From Echinometra lucunter (lineage: Eukaryota > Echinodermata > Echinoidea > Camarodonta > Echinometridae): a DNA stretch of 64,000 bases. Made by a program: the position numbers and the translations under genes. Shown here piece by piece: positions 1 through 12,826 of the stretch. The stretch covers positions 6,508,655-6,572,654 of the forward strand of contig CM057162.1 in the NCBI GenBank assembly GCA_029962745.1, written 5' to 3'. Positions within the stretch are counted from its first letter, which is position 1, and every line of letters begins with the position of its first letter. The notes under the pieces are model-generated. The model did not search any database. It was not told the origin of the DNA and was given only the letters and a program-made list of their open reading frames with translations.

Positions 1-239
1 ACATACATGTACACGCACATAAATATACAAAGATTCCTTCATCTTTGGCTTTTTAATGAATTGCCCCCAGTTTGTTTGCTTGTTTTTGCTGTTGTTGCTC
101 TTTGTTCATTGATTTGTATAGGTTTGTTTTTGTTGTTGTTGTTTTTGAAGTAACTCAATGAAAATGGAACAATATTCCACCTCGCATTATAGAGATATTA
201 CCTGTCTTGCCACTTTCAAAATGTCGCCCGAACATATAG

Positions 240-660
240 CATAGAAACCAGTAGAAACCAGTAGCAACATTCTACTGGTTTCTAATGTGTTTTTAATGGC
301 CAGTAGAGCCTATTGGTGACCCAGTAGAAACCATTAAAATTCATTAGAGATAACTGCTTGACAAAACCAGTCAAATCCATTAGCATTTAATGGTTTTCAT
401 TAAAAACTAAGTCAAACCAGCAGAAACCAGTAAAGTCTAATGGATCTAAAAACCAGTAGATGCCATCAGAAACCAGTCAAGTCTAAAGGTTTAAGCAGGG
501 TGGTAAATAAACTAATTAGTCAAACCAGTAGAAACCAGTCAAGTCTAATGGATCTCAAAAACCAGTAGATGCCATTAGAAACCGGTCAAGTCTAATGGTT
601 TAAGCACAAAAAACTAAGTCAAAACAGTAGAAACCACTAGAAATCAGTTAAGTCTATAAT
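240..660. repeat. ACCAGTAGAAACC-rich interspersed repeat
   Basis: Repeated words AAACCAGTAGAAACCAGT and AAGTCTAATGG recur. Two longer units (about 405-507 and 521-605) are near-direct copies of each other. The same words, mostly as reverse complement, fill 1528-2040. No open frame of interest. Confidence 0.7.
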
Positions 661-1009
661 GGTTTTGCCGCGCTCATGAATATTCATTGCAAATGTAAAT
701 GGTCAAAATTTTGTGGAAATATATTTCTTTAAAAAATCTTTTAAACAATATTTTCACTTTGAACTGCAATGCAAAATTTATATAAACTGATTATGTGCCA
801 TATATAGTTCAAACATTTTATCTTAGAAGGTATTTTCTGGTCAAAATGTGATTTTGAACCATATTTTTTCAAACATTGCACTATAAAGAACTGAAAGGGT
901 TCAGGCGCAAATATTCTAATTTAGAAGTGATAAGCGCCTCTAAACTAAAAAACCAACCAACCAACAGGTTCAGTATGTAAGTGTAGGATGATAGGATATA
1001 GGATTATAG

Positions 1010-1246
1010 GATAGATTACTCGTACGTTAGCTGGTGATAGGACATTTACTGTGTCAGCTTCAAAGCACTGGAATGATTTGCCACTCACAATTAGGCAGTC
1101 TCCATCAATTACAACATTCAGAAAGGCATTAAAAACCCATCTTTTTTGCAGTTTGTAGTTTAGGATATACATTTGATTATATGTTCACTGTTTTGATTAT
1201 TGTAAGCGCTTTGGGCCTTATGGGAAAAGCGCAGCATAAATAATAA

Positions 1247-1305
<59 letters not shown>
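1010..1305 (+). mobile_element. 3' end of a LINE (L2/CR1-like) with TAA tail
   Basis: A plus-strand frame at about 1045-1158 reads HWNDLPLTIRQSPS and FRKALKTHLF before a stop, the conserved C-terminus of many L2/CR1-type reverse transcriptases. It is followed by a GTAAGCGCTTTGGGCCTTA 3' UTR and a (TAA)n tail at 1241-1305. Strongly 5'-truncated. Confidence 0.75.
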
Positions 1306-1306
<1 letters not shown>

Positions 1307-1527
1307 GGTTAGGATAGGATAGGATAGGACAGCTAGGCCATGTGGTGGGATAAACATTGAGTGGTAGACATGGAATTACCAATTGGCAATTGGGAGTACA
1401 TGGAAAGTGAAACAATGGGTCCCCATTAAGAAAGAATGGGTCATGGATACTAGATTTGTTAGGGTAAAAGTAGAATTCAGTGTGATAGGTATCATTAATT
1501 ATCTTTTTTTATTTTTAGAAAAACAGA

Positions 1528-2040
1528 ATAAACCAGCAGAAACTAGTAAAAAAAAAATACCATTAGAAACCATTAGAATTTCTAAAAGTTTCAGTAAAGA
1601 ACTCTACTGGATTCCTATAGATCTCTTAGTGGTTCTAGTAGAGAATCCTACTGGTCTGCTATTGCTTTCAATACAATATTTTTTTACTGGTTTTGTACTG
1701 GTTTCCCAATAAGGAAACTAATACTGGTCTTCTAATGGTTTTCTAATGGTTCCATTAGGGATTCCTTATTGTCTTCTAATGGTTCCAAATAAGGAATCCT
1801 ACAGGAATCCTTATGATTTCTACTGGTTTGTAATGGTCCCAGTAGAGATTTCTATGCTGGTTTTCTAATGAATCCATTAAAAAATATTTCTACTGGTTTC
1901 TGTGGTGAAGTGGGCCAATGTCCATATTGAAGCCAGCAGAACTTGACCAATAGAAAACAGTACAAACCAGAAGAAAATTGCCCAGTAGGAACCAGTAGAA
2001 ATTTTCTACTGATTTCTCTAATGGATTTTCAACCTGGGTT
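1528..2040. repeat. Second ACTGGTTTCTAATGG-rich repeat tract
   Basis: Dense short words (TACTGGTTT, TCTAATGGTT, CCATTAG) in both orientations, related to 240-660. The pair flanks the LINE end and may be two arms of one larger foldback element. Confidence 0.6.
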
Positions 2041-3885
2041 ACTATATCTACGCCCCTGCACGCGCACGAAGCGCTACATTTCCACATCCTAATTTGTCAA
2101 GATTCATGGTCAAAGTTCAATTTTGACATACACAATTCTTTACAATGTTGTCTGCATATTTTTCAGTGTGTGTGAATATTCACAATTGAAAGCTAGCTTG
2201 CAGTGGAACGTTATGTTGGGCTCCGTGAAAAAGAGCTATTCTCCTGAACATGAACTAAGTCATGTGTACGAGCTAGTGTGCTCAAGACAATGAAGCTAGC
2301 TTCTGTCAAGGTGCCAAAAAAGTGAACGCAATGCAGTTGGCATGGTTGAAAGCAACTCAAACAAAAAACAACAACAGCAATTGAACCGGGGGGGGGGGGG
2401 AGTTTTCCTTAATATTTTCCATGTCATCCTTTCTTCCAAATATTCTGTGAGGACTTACATGTGCTCCATACACTGTTGTTTAAAAATCTTTAGGTTGTTT
2501 AACATATGATCCTGTCTACTGTTGTTTTAAAAGATCCCCATTTATTTTACACACAGTTTTTTTTTTAACATGTGGTACATTCGTAATTAGGTTAAACAAC
2601 CTGATGATTTTTAAACAACTAATCTAACAGTGTAATATAGCGCCAAATCTACTCTATGGAGGGTTCAAGGTGCATACAGAAATCATTAAGAATTGAACAG
2701 AAGTGAAATGTTTTACATGATTTTCAAAGGAGAGAGTAGTTAAACACTTTTTGATGCTTTCAGGAATTTAGGACAAGAGTGAGCAGGTTATATTTCCTGC
2801 TTTTGAGGCTAGAGTTCAGAGTGACTTTAAATCCGTTGTCAGTTAATCCTTTGGCTGCTTGATTGGCATGGGTGGCCCAAATCTATGTTAAGCCTATGGA
2901 AAATTGTGAATCCAGTAGTCAAAGGGTTTATAAACCTGATTTCTGGTCATCCAGATACACTGTGAAAACACTGTCTCCAAACAATTGAGAAAGAAATATA
3001 TATACATATATAGCACACAAATTCTGGTGTCTCGTTTTGGGGTTTTGAAATTATCAAAAAGATAAGAAATCGACTCATACTTAACAAAGAGCGCATGCAC
3101 TACACACGGGTATGTGGAACGGAGCACATGACTGTAGGCCTACAGGCATTTGGCTCGAGCACGGACAGCTTTTTTCCTGTTTACTGTACATTATTTCAAA
3201 TGAGGATATTTGAAGAGCAAGTTCCGTATTTTCGCGAACCTTTCTGCTAGAATATTTTTATTAACCGACAAAAGAAATGATAACGGGTCACAATTTAAGT
3301 GTTCACCTTTCCCAGAACTCAGGCGTCTCTATATTTTATTTCTTCCACTTAAAGACTATTTCTCGAGAAAAAAAAGGGGGGGCACGTTTATTTTGATCTC
3401 TCTAGATCTCCTTCTCTCCTCAGCCCCCCCCCCTCTCTCTCTCTCTCTCTCTTTCACTCTCTCTTGTTTCCAATTTGGAGTTAATAATAAAATGTTTGCA
3501 CGTTCATGATATGAGATGTAATATATATTAAAAAAGAATGAACATAAAATAGACACAGTTAACGAGACATACTTTGATATTTCCCTCATGTAGGAAATAA
3601 TGATATATGATCAATTGTATAATCAAGTGAAATGCTTTAAAAGAAAAAAAAATCGTTAAAAAAAAATTATTTATCTATTTATTGTGTCTTCTTTAATCTC
3701 GACCCATCAAAGAGCTTTCGTAAAAATATTTCTGTATAATTGTATACATGGAATTATAATGCTGGAAATCCCCATCGTGAGGGCAAATAGTTGCGAAATG
3801 TTCTTCACTCTCATTTTCAACTTAGCGCTGCTAAAAACAAAAGCGCGTTTGCTTAATATGTCATGACTCATGTGGTAAGTATAGA

Positions 3886-3951
<66 letters not shown>

Positions 3952-5061
3952 TATTATGCCACACCTAAATATCATACTTACTACATACGACCTCAGAAAA
4001 TATCACGAGAGTAGAGACGGCCCATCCAAATTTTCCAATCATTGTGCCAGTAATTGGCGATAATATAATGAATGTAATATCTGACGCTGTAAAGCAGTTT
4101 GTGTCCCAAATTTCAGCCAGGAAAGTATCAAGTACTGAACTACATGCATGTAGTATGCATGTATGTAGCTCTGTCAGTGCCCCTATTTAGCTGATCAAAA
4201 GATCACACAGCACGCACGGGAAAAGAGAAGAAGACCGCACGAGCGGGGATTCCCCGCGACCTTTCACACAGCGCGCGATAAAATTTAGTCTCGTTCATCA
4301 TTGCTCAGTTCTGTCTTTTTCTATCATAAATTGGATCTGAATTCTAAAGATATGAATATCAAAATGTATCTAAGATTGCTATGATATAAAATCTTATTTG
4401 CAAGAGTTCACTATAATCATGTCCAACACCTTCCCCACATAATTGAAAATAAGCAAACATTAAGAATATCCGTCATGAAGCCTAACGATGTTATTCCTTC
4501 ACACGATTGTATTCTTCTCTGATTTTTTTAAGATGATTTTTTTTTCAGTTTACATTTATGGATATATCCATATTTTTATACGTTAATCCTTGCCTCCAAA
4601 CATGAGTACTGCTTTAGGGAAGGTTACAATATACCACAGCGAAAGGTGTCCAATTGTGTGCATGAGATGATGAGTGTGCTGGGCGCGTGTAAATCGGCAA
4701 CCCTGGCATCTGATTAACCTTCTCTGGATCATCAGACGAAAATCTGAAATATGAGCGCAATACAAGGGAAATGGAAGCGTTCGAGAGAATGGCAGACGAT
4801 GAGAAAGAAAGCCAGGGTGACGTGCAATACACACATACGCGCACAAACAAAACAGAGCAAAACACGAGAGAACAGAGAGGAGAGGGACCAAGGAGAGAGC
4901 GAGGGAGGGAGGGAGGGATAACGGGGATAGATAGAGTTGGGGGGGGGGGGAGCCGAAAAACTGTAGGTTTTGGGAAGGGGATTGCGAGTGCGTGTAAAGA
5001 ATTTGATTGCAAAAAAGAATACAAGGCCATGTTTACATCTTTGAAGTAACACCATCATTAT
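2041..5061. other. No gene recognised; simple repeats
   Basis: No family motif is seen on either strand. It contains a CT-rich tract at 3425-3455, (GA)n at 3889-3948 and a G-run at 4938-4950. Longer open frames here follow low-complexity sequence. Confidence 0.7.
3885..3950. repeat. (GA)n microsatellite
   Basis: About 30 uninterrupted GA units. Confidence 0.95.
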
Positions 5062-8000
5062 ATGATCGGGGTCCGCCCACTTGACCGAAGGCCTGCGAGA
5101 CCGAAGGCCCGCGAGACCGAAGGCCCGCGAGAAAGAAGGCCGGCGAGGCCGACTTTTCTCGTATTGTATTTTCCTTCATCACAAATAATACGCTATCGGT
5201 ATACAAAATAATTATGTCTCCTTTATTATTATTATATCATTGTCATTATAATGATCGGGGTACACCCACTTGACCGAAGGCCCGCGAGACCGAAGGCCCG
5301 CGAAGCCGACTTTTCTCGTATTGTATTTCCCTTCATCACAAATTATACGCTATCGGTATATAAAATAATTATGTCTCCTTTGTTATTATATTATTATCAT
5401 TATATGATCGGGGTCCGCCCACTTGACCGAAGGCCTGCAAGACCGAAGGCCCCCGAGGCCGACTTTTCTCGTATTGTATTTTCCTTCATCACAAATAATA
5501 CGCTATCGGTATACAAAATAATTATGTCTCCTTTATTATTATATTATTATCATTATATGATCGGGGTCCGCCCACTTGACCGAAGGTCTGCGAGACCGAA
5601 GGCCCCCGAGGCCAACTTTTCTCGTATTGTATTTTCCTTCATCACAAATAATACGCTATCGGTATACAAAATAATTATGTCTCCTTTATTATTATATTAT
5701 TATCATTATATGATCGGGGTCCGCCCACTTGACCGAAGGCCCGCGAGGCCGACTTTTCTCGTATTGTATTTTCCTTCATCACAAATAATACGCTATCGGT
5801 ATATGAAATAATTATGTCTCCTTTATTCTTATATTATTATCATTATATGATCGGGATCCGCCCACTTGACCGAAGGTCTGCGAGACCGAAGGCCCCCGAA
5901 GCCGACTTTTCTCGTATTGTATTTTCCTTCATCACAAATAATACGCTATCGGTATACAAAATAATTATGTCTCCTTTATTATTATATTATTATCATTATA
6001 TGATCGGGGTCCGCCCACTTGACCGAAGGCCCGCGAGGCCGACTTTTCTCGTATTGTATTTTCCTTCATCACAAATAATACGCTATCGGTATATAAAATA
6101 ATTATGTCTCCTTTATTATTATATTATTATCATTATATGATCGGGGTCCGCCCACTTGACCGAAGGCCCGCGAGGCCGACTTTTCTCGTATTGTATTTTC
6201 CTTCATCTCAAATAATACGCTATCGGTATATAAAATAATTATGTCTCCTTTATTATTATATTATTATCATTATATGATCGGGGTCCGCCCACTTGACCGA
6301 AGGCCCGCGAGGCCGACTTTTCTCGTATTGTATTTTCCTTCATCACAAATAATACGCTATCGGTATATAAAATAATTATGTCTCCTTTATTATTATATTA
6401 TTATCATTATATGATCGGGGTCCGCCCACTTGACCGAAGACCTGCGAGACCGAAGGCCCCCGAGGCCGACTTTTCTCGTATTGTATTTTCCTTCATCACA
6501 AATAATACGCTATCGGTATACAAAATAATTATGTCTCCTTTATTATTATATTATTATCATTATAATGATCGGGGTCCGCCCACTTGACCGAAGGCCTGCG
6601 AGACCGAAGGCGCCCGAGGCCGACTTTTCTCGTATTGTATTTTCCTTCATCACAAATAATACGCTATCGGTATACAAAATAATTATGTCTCCTTTATTAT
6701 TATATTATTATCATTATATGATCGGGGTCCGCCCACTTGACCGAAGGTCTGCGAGACCGAAGGCCCCCGAGGCCGACTTTTCTCGTATTGTATTTTCCTT
6801 CATCACAAATAATACGCTATCGGTATACAAAATAATTATGTCTCCTTTATTATTATATTATTATCATTATATGATCGGGGTCCGCCCACTTGACCGAAGG
6901 CCCGCGAGGCCGACTTTTCTCGTATTGTATTTTCCTTCATCACAAATAATACGCTATCGGTATATAAAATAATTATGTCTCCTTTATTATTATATTATTA
7001 TCATTATATGATCGGGGTCCGCCCACTTGACCGAAGGCCCGCGAGGCCGACTTTTCTCGTATTGTATTTTCCTTCATCACAAATAATACGCTATCGGTAT
7101 ATAAAATAATTATGTCTCCTTTATTATTATATTATTATCATTATATGATCGGGGTCCGCCCACTTGACCGAAGGCCCGCGAGGCCGACTTTTCTCGTATT
7201 GTATTTTCCTTCATCACAAATAATACGCTATCGGTATACAAAATAATTATGTCTCCTTTATTATTATATTATTATCATTATATGATCGGGGTCCGCCCAC
7301 TTGACCGAAGGCCTGCGAGACCGAAGGCCCCAGAGGCCGACTTTTCTCGTATTGTATTTTCCTTCATCACAAATAATACGCTATCGGTATACAAAATAAT
7401 TATGTCTCCCTTATTATTATATTATTATCATTATATGATCGGGGTCCGCCCACTTGACCGAAGGTCTGCGAGACCGAAGGCCCGCGAGGCCGACTTTTCT
7501 CGTATTGTATTTTCCTTCATCACAAATAATACGCTATCGGTATACAAAATAATTATGTCTCCTTTATTATTATATTATTATCATTATATGATCGGGGTCC
7601 GCCCACTTGACCGAAGGCCCGCGAGGCCGACTTTTCTCGTATTGTATTTTCCTTTATCACAAATAATACGCTATCGGTATATAAAATAATTATGTCTCCT
7701 TTATTATTATATTATTATCATTATATGATCGGGGTCCGCCCACTTGACCGAAGGCCTGCGAGACCGAAGGCCCCCGAGGCCGACTTTTCTCGTATTGTAT
7801 TTTCCTTCATCACAAATAATACGCTATCGGTATATAAAATAATTATGTCTCCTTTAATATTATATTATTATCATTATATGATCGGGGTCCGCCCACTTGA
7901 CCGAAGGCCCGCGAGGCCGACTTTTCTCGTATTGTATTTTCCTTCATCACAAATAATACGCTATCGGTATATAAAATAATTATGTCTCCTTTATTATTAT

Positions 8001-8729
8001 ATTATTATCATTATATGATCGGGGTCCGCCCACTTGACCGAAGGCCCGCGAGGCCGACTTTTCTCGTATTGTATTTTCCTTCATCACAAATAATACGCTA
8101 TCGGTATATAAAATAATTATGTCTCCTTTATTATTATATTATTATCATTATATGATCGGGGTCCGCCCACTTGACCGAAGGCCCGCGAGGCCGACTTTTC
8201 TCGTATTGTATTTTCCTTCATCACAAATAATACGCTATCGGTATATAAAATAATTATGTCTCCTTTATTATTATATTATTATCATTATATGATCGGGGTC
8301 CGCCCACTTGACCGAAGGCCTGCGAGACCGAAGGCCCCCGAGGCCGACTTTTCTCGTATTGTATTTTCCTTCATCACAAATAATACGCTATCGGTATATA
8401 AAATAATTGTGTCTCCTTTATTATTATATTATTATCATTATATGATCGGGGTCCGCCCACTTGACCGAAGGCCTGCGAGACCGAAGGCCCCCGAGGCCGA
8501 CTTTTCTCGTATTGTATTTTCCTTCATCACAAATAATACGCTATCGGTATACAAAATAATTATGTCTCCTTTATTATTATATTATTATCATTATATGATC
8601 GGGGTCCGCCCACTTGACCGAAGGCCTGCGAGACCGAAGGCCCCGAGGCCGACTTTTCTCGTATTGTATTTTCCTTCATCCCAAATAATACGCTATCGGT
8701 ATATAAAATAATTATGTCTCCTTTAGCAT
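5062..8729 (+). repeat. Tandem satellite array, about 25 copies, 137/153-bp units
   Basis: The phrase ATGATCGGGGTCCGCCCACT recurs about 25 times (for example 5404, 5557, 5999, 6411, 7145, 8015, 8598). There are two unit lengths: long (about 153 bp), which has an extra 16-bp GACCGAAGGCCTGCGA module, and short (about 137 bp). The first unit holds four 16-bp modules. Long and short units are interspersed, with the run long-short-short-short recurring, a hint of higher-order structure. Units are nearly identical, which implies recent homogenisation. Long units stay in frame (51 codons) but short units break it, so coding is unlikely. Confidence 0.97.
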
Positions 8730-8815
8730 GTTTAGTCCTCGTTTCCGGAGGTAACTTCCTTCTGGCACAGGAATTGGTTAGAGCGGTGTGATATCATAGA
8801 TTACAATTTGCTATT

Positions 8816-8846
8816 TTCGGCCTCGCGGGCCTTCGGTGAAGTGGGT
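8816..8846 (-). repeat. Inverted fragment of the satellite unit
   Basis: GGCCTCGCGGGCCTTCGGT followed by GAAGTGGG is the reverse complement of the satellite's GC-rich module. It lies about 90 bp past the array end. Confidence 0.8.
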
Positions 8847-9251
8847 TGTCACCATAATTTATGATCCGATCTGTTTATACCTCACATACATATCAAGTCA
8901 GAAAAATAAAGGTTATTTTGATTATGACCTAGAGTCTTACATAATTATTTTCTTATCATTTTCTTTATATTTTAGCAACTTAATTGCAAATATCTTAGAT
9001 TTACAAAAAATGGATATTATCGATTTCTAAACTAAATTCATCATGTACTAATTTTCCTACATACAATAGAATGGGGTACAAAGTCTACTATCACCTAGCT
9101 ACATGTTTGTTAATAGATTAATGTGGTTTCCTTTATACTTTTGCACACAACCGACTAGCAAGAAATCCAAAGATCAGGAAACATGGCGTGAATGGCGAGG
9201 GCATTAAGGGTGGAATATTTCTCCCTTTTTAACTGAGGTGGGGAAAGCAGA

Positions 9252-9384
9252 GGAGCGTTTCATGAAGATTTTGTCAGTGATTTTCACCTACAACTGTTGT
9301 AAGCTACTTAAATCCTAGCATCTGATTGGCTGAGAGCAAATTAGTCAGTGAACATCACCGACAAGTCTCTTCATGAAACGCTCC
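9252..9384. mobile_element. Foldback MITE, copy 1 (GGAGCGTTTCATGAAG ends)
   Basis: The ends are inverted (GGAGCGTTTCATGAAG and its complement). The interior has TAAGCTACT and ATCTGATTGGCTGAGA. Related copies lie at 12673-12826, 23948-24093 and 42444-42578. Confidence 0.8.
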
Positions 9385-10423
9385 CCTAATCTTACTCAGA
9401 GGGTATGAGAGCCTGGTAACACGTTATAGCTTTTCTTTCTTTTCTGATCTAAATTGCGATATCATTTTTGAGAGAGAAAAAATAAGGCATTTTGTCCAAA
9501 TGAATGAGCTACCAGCTTTTTATCATCATCATCAGCTCCCTGATTTAGTGTAGGTATTATCAGTCTAGAATACGTTTATAAAGGATGAAACTAAAATTTC
9601 ACAGGTTGGTCCAAAATAGCGTAACGTAACCAACTTTTGATGCTGCATTTACTACTCTAATTCATACAGGTACGTGCAGTGTTGTGAATTTACCTTTAAA
9701 CATCTATATAGTCAGATCGAGAACAGGAGATATCAGGTATAACTCAATATCTCCCAAAATGTAACGTAACCATGAAATTGGATATAGGTTCTCTAAAGTA
9801 ACTTATTTACTCTAAGAATGCGCTTACAAACATACACAAACAAATATAACAACAACATAAGAAAACAGAAGCACGGCTAAGGGTCACTTCATGTTATGCT
9901 TGATTCATATTATTTTAATCACTTCCAACTTGCAACTCATAAAAAAGACCATACAAAGTGAGAGCAGAGACGGGGGTAAAAGCAAATTCGAACACTGATT
10001 ATTACATCCCATGCCCAGCTACGAAACATCAAGAAGGGTATGTTGGATACAGTATATAGCCTATAGGGATGAAACGAAACTTAAGCCCCAATTATGATTC
10101 AAGTCTGCCTTATAAAGGAGCTAGCATTAGTTTAAATGCAGCTATGGGCCCAGGGTCGGGGGGTGCTGCAGGCCCCCTCCCCCACTTATTTTAGTAGACA
10201 TGTTGGCTTCTATACAATAACGCGTCGATGATTATGCATGTTCGCATGCTAAGCTCCGCCCCTTTTCAGGAACGCTCCGCGGCTCCCGTCATCGGTATAC
10301 ACTGATGTGGGGGCACTGGTCTCACGAGATTGATGAAAACAGGGGACCGAACACTGTAAAATGTTGGAAAGAACTGAGGCTCCTCTAATGCGTGTTACAT
10401 AATATTTTGCCAAATCTAATTAG

Positions 10424-10466
10424 AGAGAGAGAGAGAGAGAGAGAAAAAGAAAAATAATAATAATAA

Positions 10467-10497
<31 letters not shown>

Positions 10498-10558
10498 AAG
10501 AAGAAGAAGAAGAAGAAGAAGAAGAAGAAGAAGGAGAAGAAGAAGAAGAAGAAAAAAA
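10424..10558. repeat. (GA)n / (AAT)n / (AAG)n compound microsatellite
   Basis: A GA run is followed by AAT and then about 30 AAG units with one GGAG interruption. Confidence 0.95.
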
Positions 10559-11080
10559 AACAACAGAAAGAAATCACCCGAGTTGAGCACATACCAAAAG
10601 CTGGTGCTATACATTACTTTACTGTAATGCAGGGGACTTTTTTTAGTGAAGGTGGAACAAGTATCTGCTCGAGCATGCTGAAGGAGTACAGAACACATGT
10701 AATTGTCTTCTTTTTTTATTTCACGATTCCTTCACCCCCGCTTCACCCATAAACTTGTTTCTTTCATTCTATTATCTGTCCTATATAAACACCAGTGGTG
10801 TTGATTTAACACCAATTTAACACCACCGTTTTTGCAGTGTACACTAACGGTTTTCACAAGATACAGACATACTATTTTCATTTACATTGTACATGTTGTA
10901 CAGGTGTCAATAAGTTATATTCGTTATGTAATATATAGATATATTCTCTGACAAATTATATTAATTTTCTAAATTGCTAATCATATAAAATTATGACATC
11001 ATATCAAAATACTATTTATGAGTGGACGGATCGATACTCCCCTCTCTTTGCTTATATCTCAATCAGATTAAAATGCCTAC

Positions 11081-11392
11081 CAGGGCCGTCGCCAGGGGGG
11101 TGCGGAGGGTGCGAACGCACCCCCCTTCAGAACCAAAAAAAAAAAAAAAAAAATTAAAAAAAAAATAAATAAAAAAAAATAAATAAATAAAAAAACAAAA
11201 ACAAAAACAAAAACAAAACCGGAGGGGGGGGGGGGGAACAATAGGCATGTTGACCAGTATGTACTTTCTATATCCATTCTGGCCGGCGGGCTATATAACT
11301 GCATGAAATTGAGTTAATACGTTGTTTTTGTGTTTTTGTGGTTTTTTTTCATAAAAAGCACCCCCCCTAGAAAAAAGCTGGTGACGGCCCTG
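11081..11392. mobile_element. Non-autonomous TIR element (CAGGGCCGTC ends)
   Basis: It begins CAGGGCCGTCGCCAG and ends CTGGTGACGGCCCTG, with CCTAC on both sides (11076-11080 and 11393-11397). The interior is A-rich and low complexity. hAT-like by its ends, but the 5-bp flank is shorter than the usual 8-bp duplication. Confidence 0.65.
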
Positions 11393-11803
11393 CCTACTAA
11401 GAGAATATGCATGGGTTGGACAATGTTAATAAAGACGCCACAACTAGAGTGCAAATTTACATGAACGTGACATAATAGTCTGGAAGCCTATTTATTTTTT
11501 TATTACTTTGATATCCTTTCTGTGTATACTCTGACCGGTACTCTCTTAAAAAAAAAAAAAAAAAAAAAAAAAGAGTGAACGTATTCACACTGTTAAGGGT
11601 GAATTTAAGAAAAAAGCAAATTTAGGGTGAATTAAGAGTAAAGAATTGTGATATTCACTCTTTATTCACTCTTTAAGGGGTGACCTCAGTGATCACTCAA
11701 AATCCTTGAGTGAACACTGAGGTCGCCCCTAAAAGAGTGAATATCACAATTTTTACTCTTAAAATGGTAGGAATGCTCCCTAAGGAGTGGAGATTGTTCA
11801 CAC

Positions 11804-12184
11804 CATTGGCGTAAATCCCGGGGGGGGGGATGCGGGGATATATCCCCCCACTGTTTTGAGAGGGGGGATGGCGTGTACAAATATCCCCCTTTTTTAAAGG
11901 AAGAAATCATATTTGAATTAATCTTTAAATATAATTTAATAATAATAATCGCTCATCATATTTTAGAATTTCTATTTGAAAATGTGATTGAAAACCCGAA
12001 AAGTTGTATTTTTGGCTCGCTCGCTTGCAAGATGAAAATTAAAATCTGTGAAAGAGAGGTCTGTGCAGGTGGGTGAGGGCGTGTGTTTATACTTAAGAGT
12101 GAGTTCGACAGAAAAAAAAAATCTGCAAAAAAGATGATCATCCCCCCCCCCCCCCCCATTCATCAAAGTGGATTTACGCCGGTG
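11804..12184. mobile_element. hAT-like MITE, 381 bp, with 8-bp target duplication
   Basis: The ends CATTGGCGTAAATCC and (as complement) CACCGGCGTAAATCC are flanked by the same 8 bp, GTTCACAC, at 11796-11803 and 12185-12192. Short CA..TG ends with an 8-bp duplication are typical of hAT transposons. No transposase frame. Confidence 0.85.
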
Positions 12185-12203
12185 GTTCACACTTGTGTGC
12201 GAG

Positions 12204-12495
12204 CTAGAAATCCAGTGATCATGCATGGATCCCTTCTCATAAGATCCAGTGATCATGCCTGGATCTGTTCTCACAAGATCCATGGATCATGCATGGATCT
12301 GTTCTCATAAGATCCATGGATCATGCATGGATCTGTTCTCATAAGATCCATGGATCATGCATGGATCTGTTCTCATAAGATCCATGGATCATGCCTGGAT
12401 CTGTTCTCATAAGATCCATGGATCATGCATGGATCTGTTCTCATAAGATCCATGGATCATGCATGGATCTGTTCTCATAAGATCCATGGATCATG
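12204..12495. repeat. 34-bp tandem repeat, about 8 copies
   Basis: The unit contains GATCCATGGATCATGCATG and GATCTGTTCTCATAA. GATC and ATGCAT palindromes recur every 34 bp. Confidence 0.9.
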
Positions 12496-12672
12496 CGGAG
12501 GTAATAATAGTAACATTGTAAAGCGCAATGAACTATTCATAAAATGCGCTACTTTTGTAATATCTTATTATTATCATTATTTTCTTAAATGCACCCCTAA
12601 CAGAGTGAATGCGTTCACTCTTTTAAAAAATAAAGTACTTTAATAAACAGGGGACAAAATAATGAGATCTGG

Positions 12673-12826
12673 GGAGCGTTTTATTAAGTATCTTGTCGGT
12701 GATTTTTAGCGACAACTGTTATAAGCTACTGAAATTCTCGTATCTGATTGGCTGTGAGCATTTTTTTTTTTTTTTTTTTTTTGGGGGGGGGTAAAATCAA
12801 TGACAAGAAGTCTTGATGAAACGCCC
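12673..12826. mobile_element. Foldback MITE, copy 2
   Basis: Same ends and same ATCTGATTGGCTG core as 9252-9384, but with a T-run and G-run expansion inside. Confidence 0.7.

Larger units (their letters stand above)
11541..12631. mobile_element. Palindromic AGTGAATG-type MITE, copy 1, interrupted
   Basis: The left part, 11541-11763, and the right end, about 12593-12631, match the intact copy at 27483-27786. About 830 bp between them is foreign sequence: a hAT-like MITE, a 34-bp tandem repeat and some unique DNA. Confidence 0.7.

Noticed and set aside
5251..8711. Long plus-strand frames in the satellite encoding repeated MIGVRPLDRRPARP peptides
   Set aside because: The 153-bp unit happens to be 51 codons, but the 137-bp units break the frame repeatedly, and there is no start or splice context. 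Best read as satellite DNA.
12204..12495. CRISPR-like array of 34-bp units
   Set aside because: Units are directly abutting with no unique spacers, and the sequence is from an animal genome; a simple tandem repeat.
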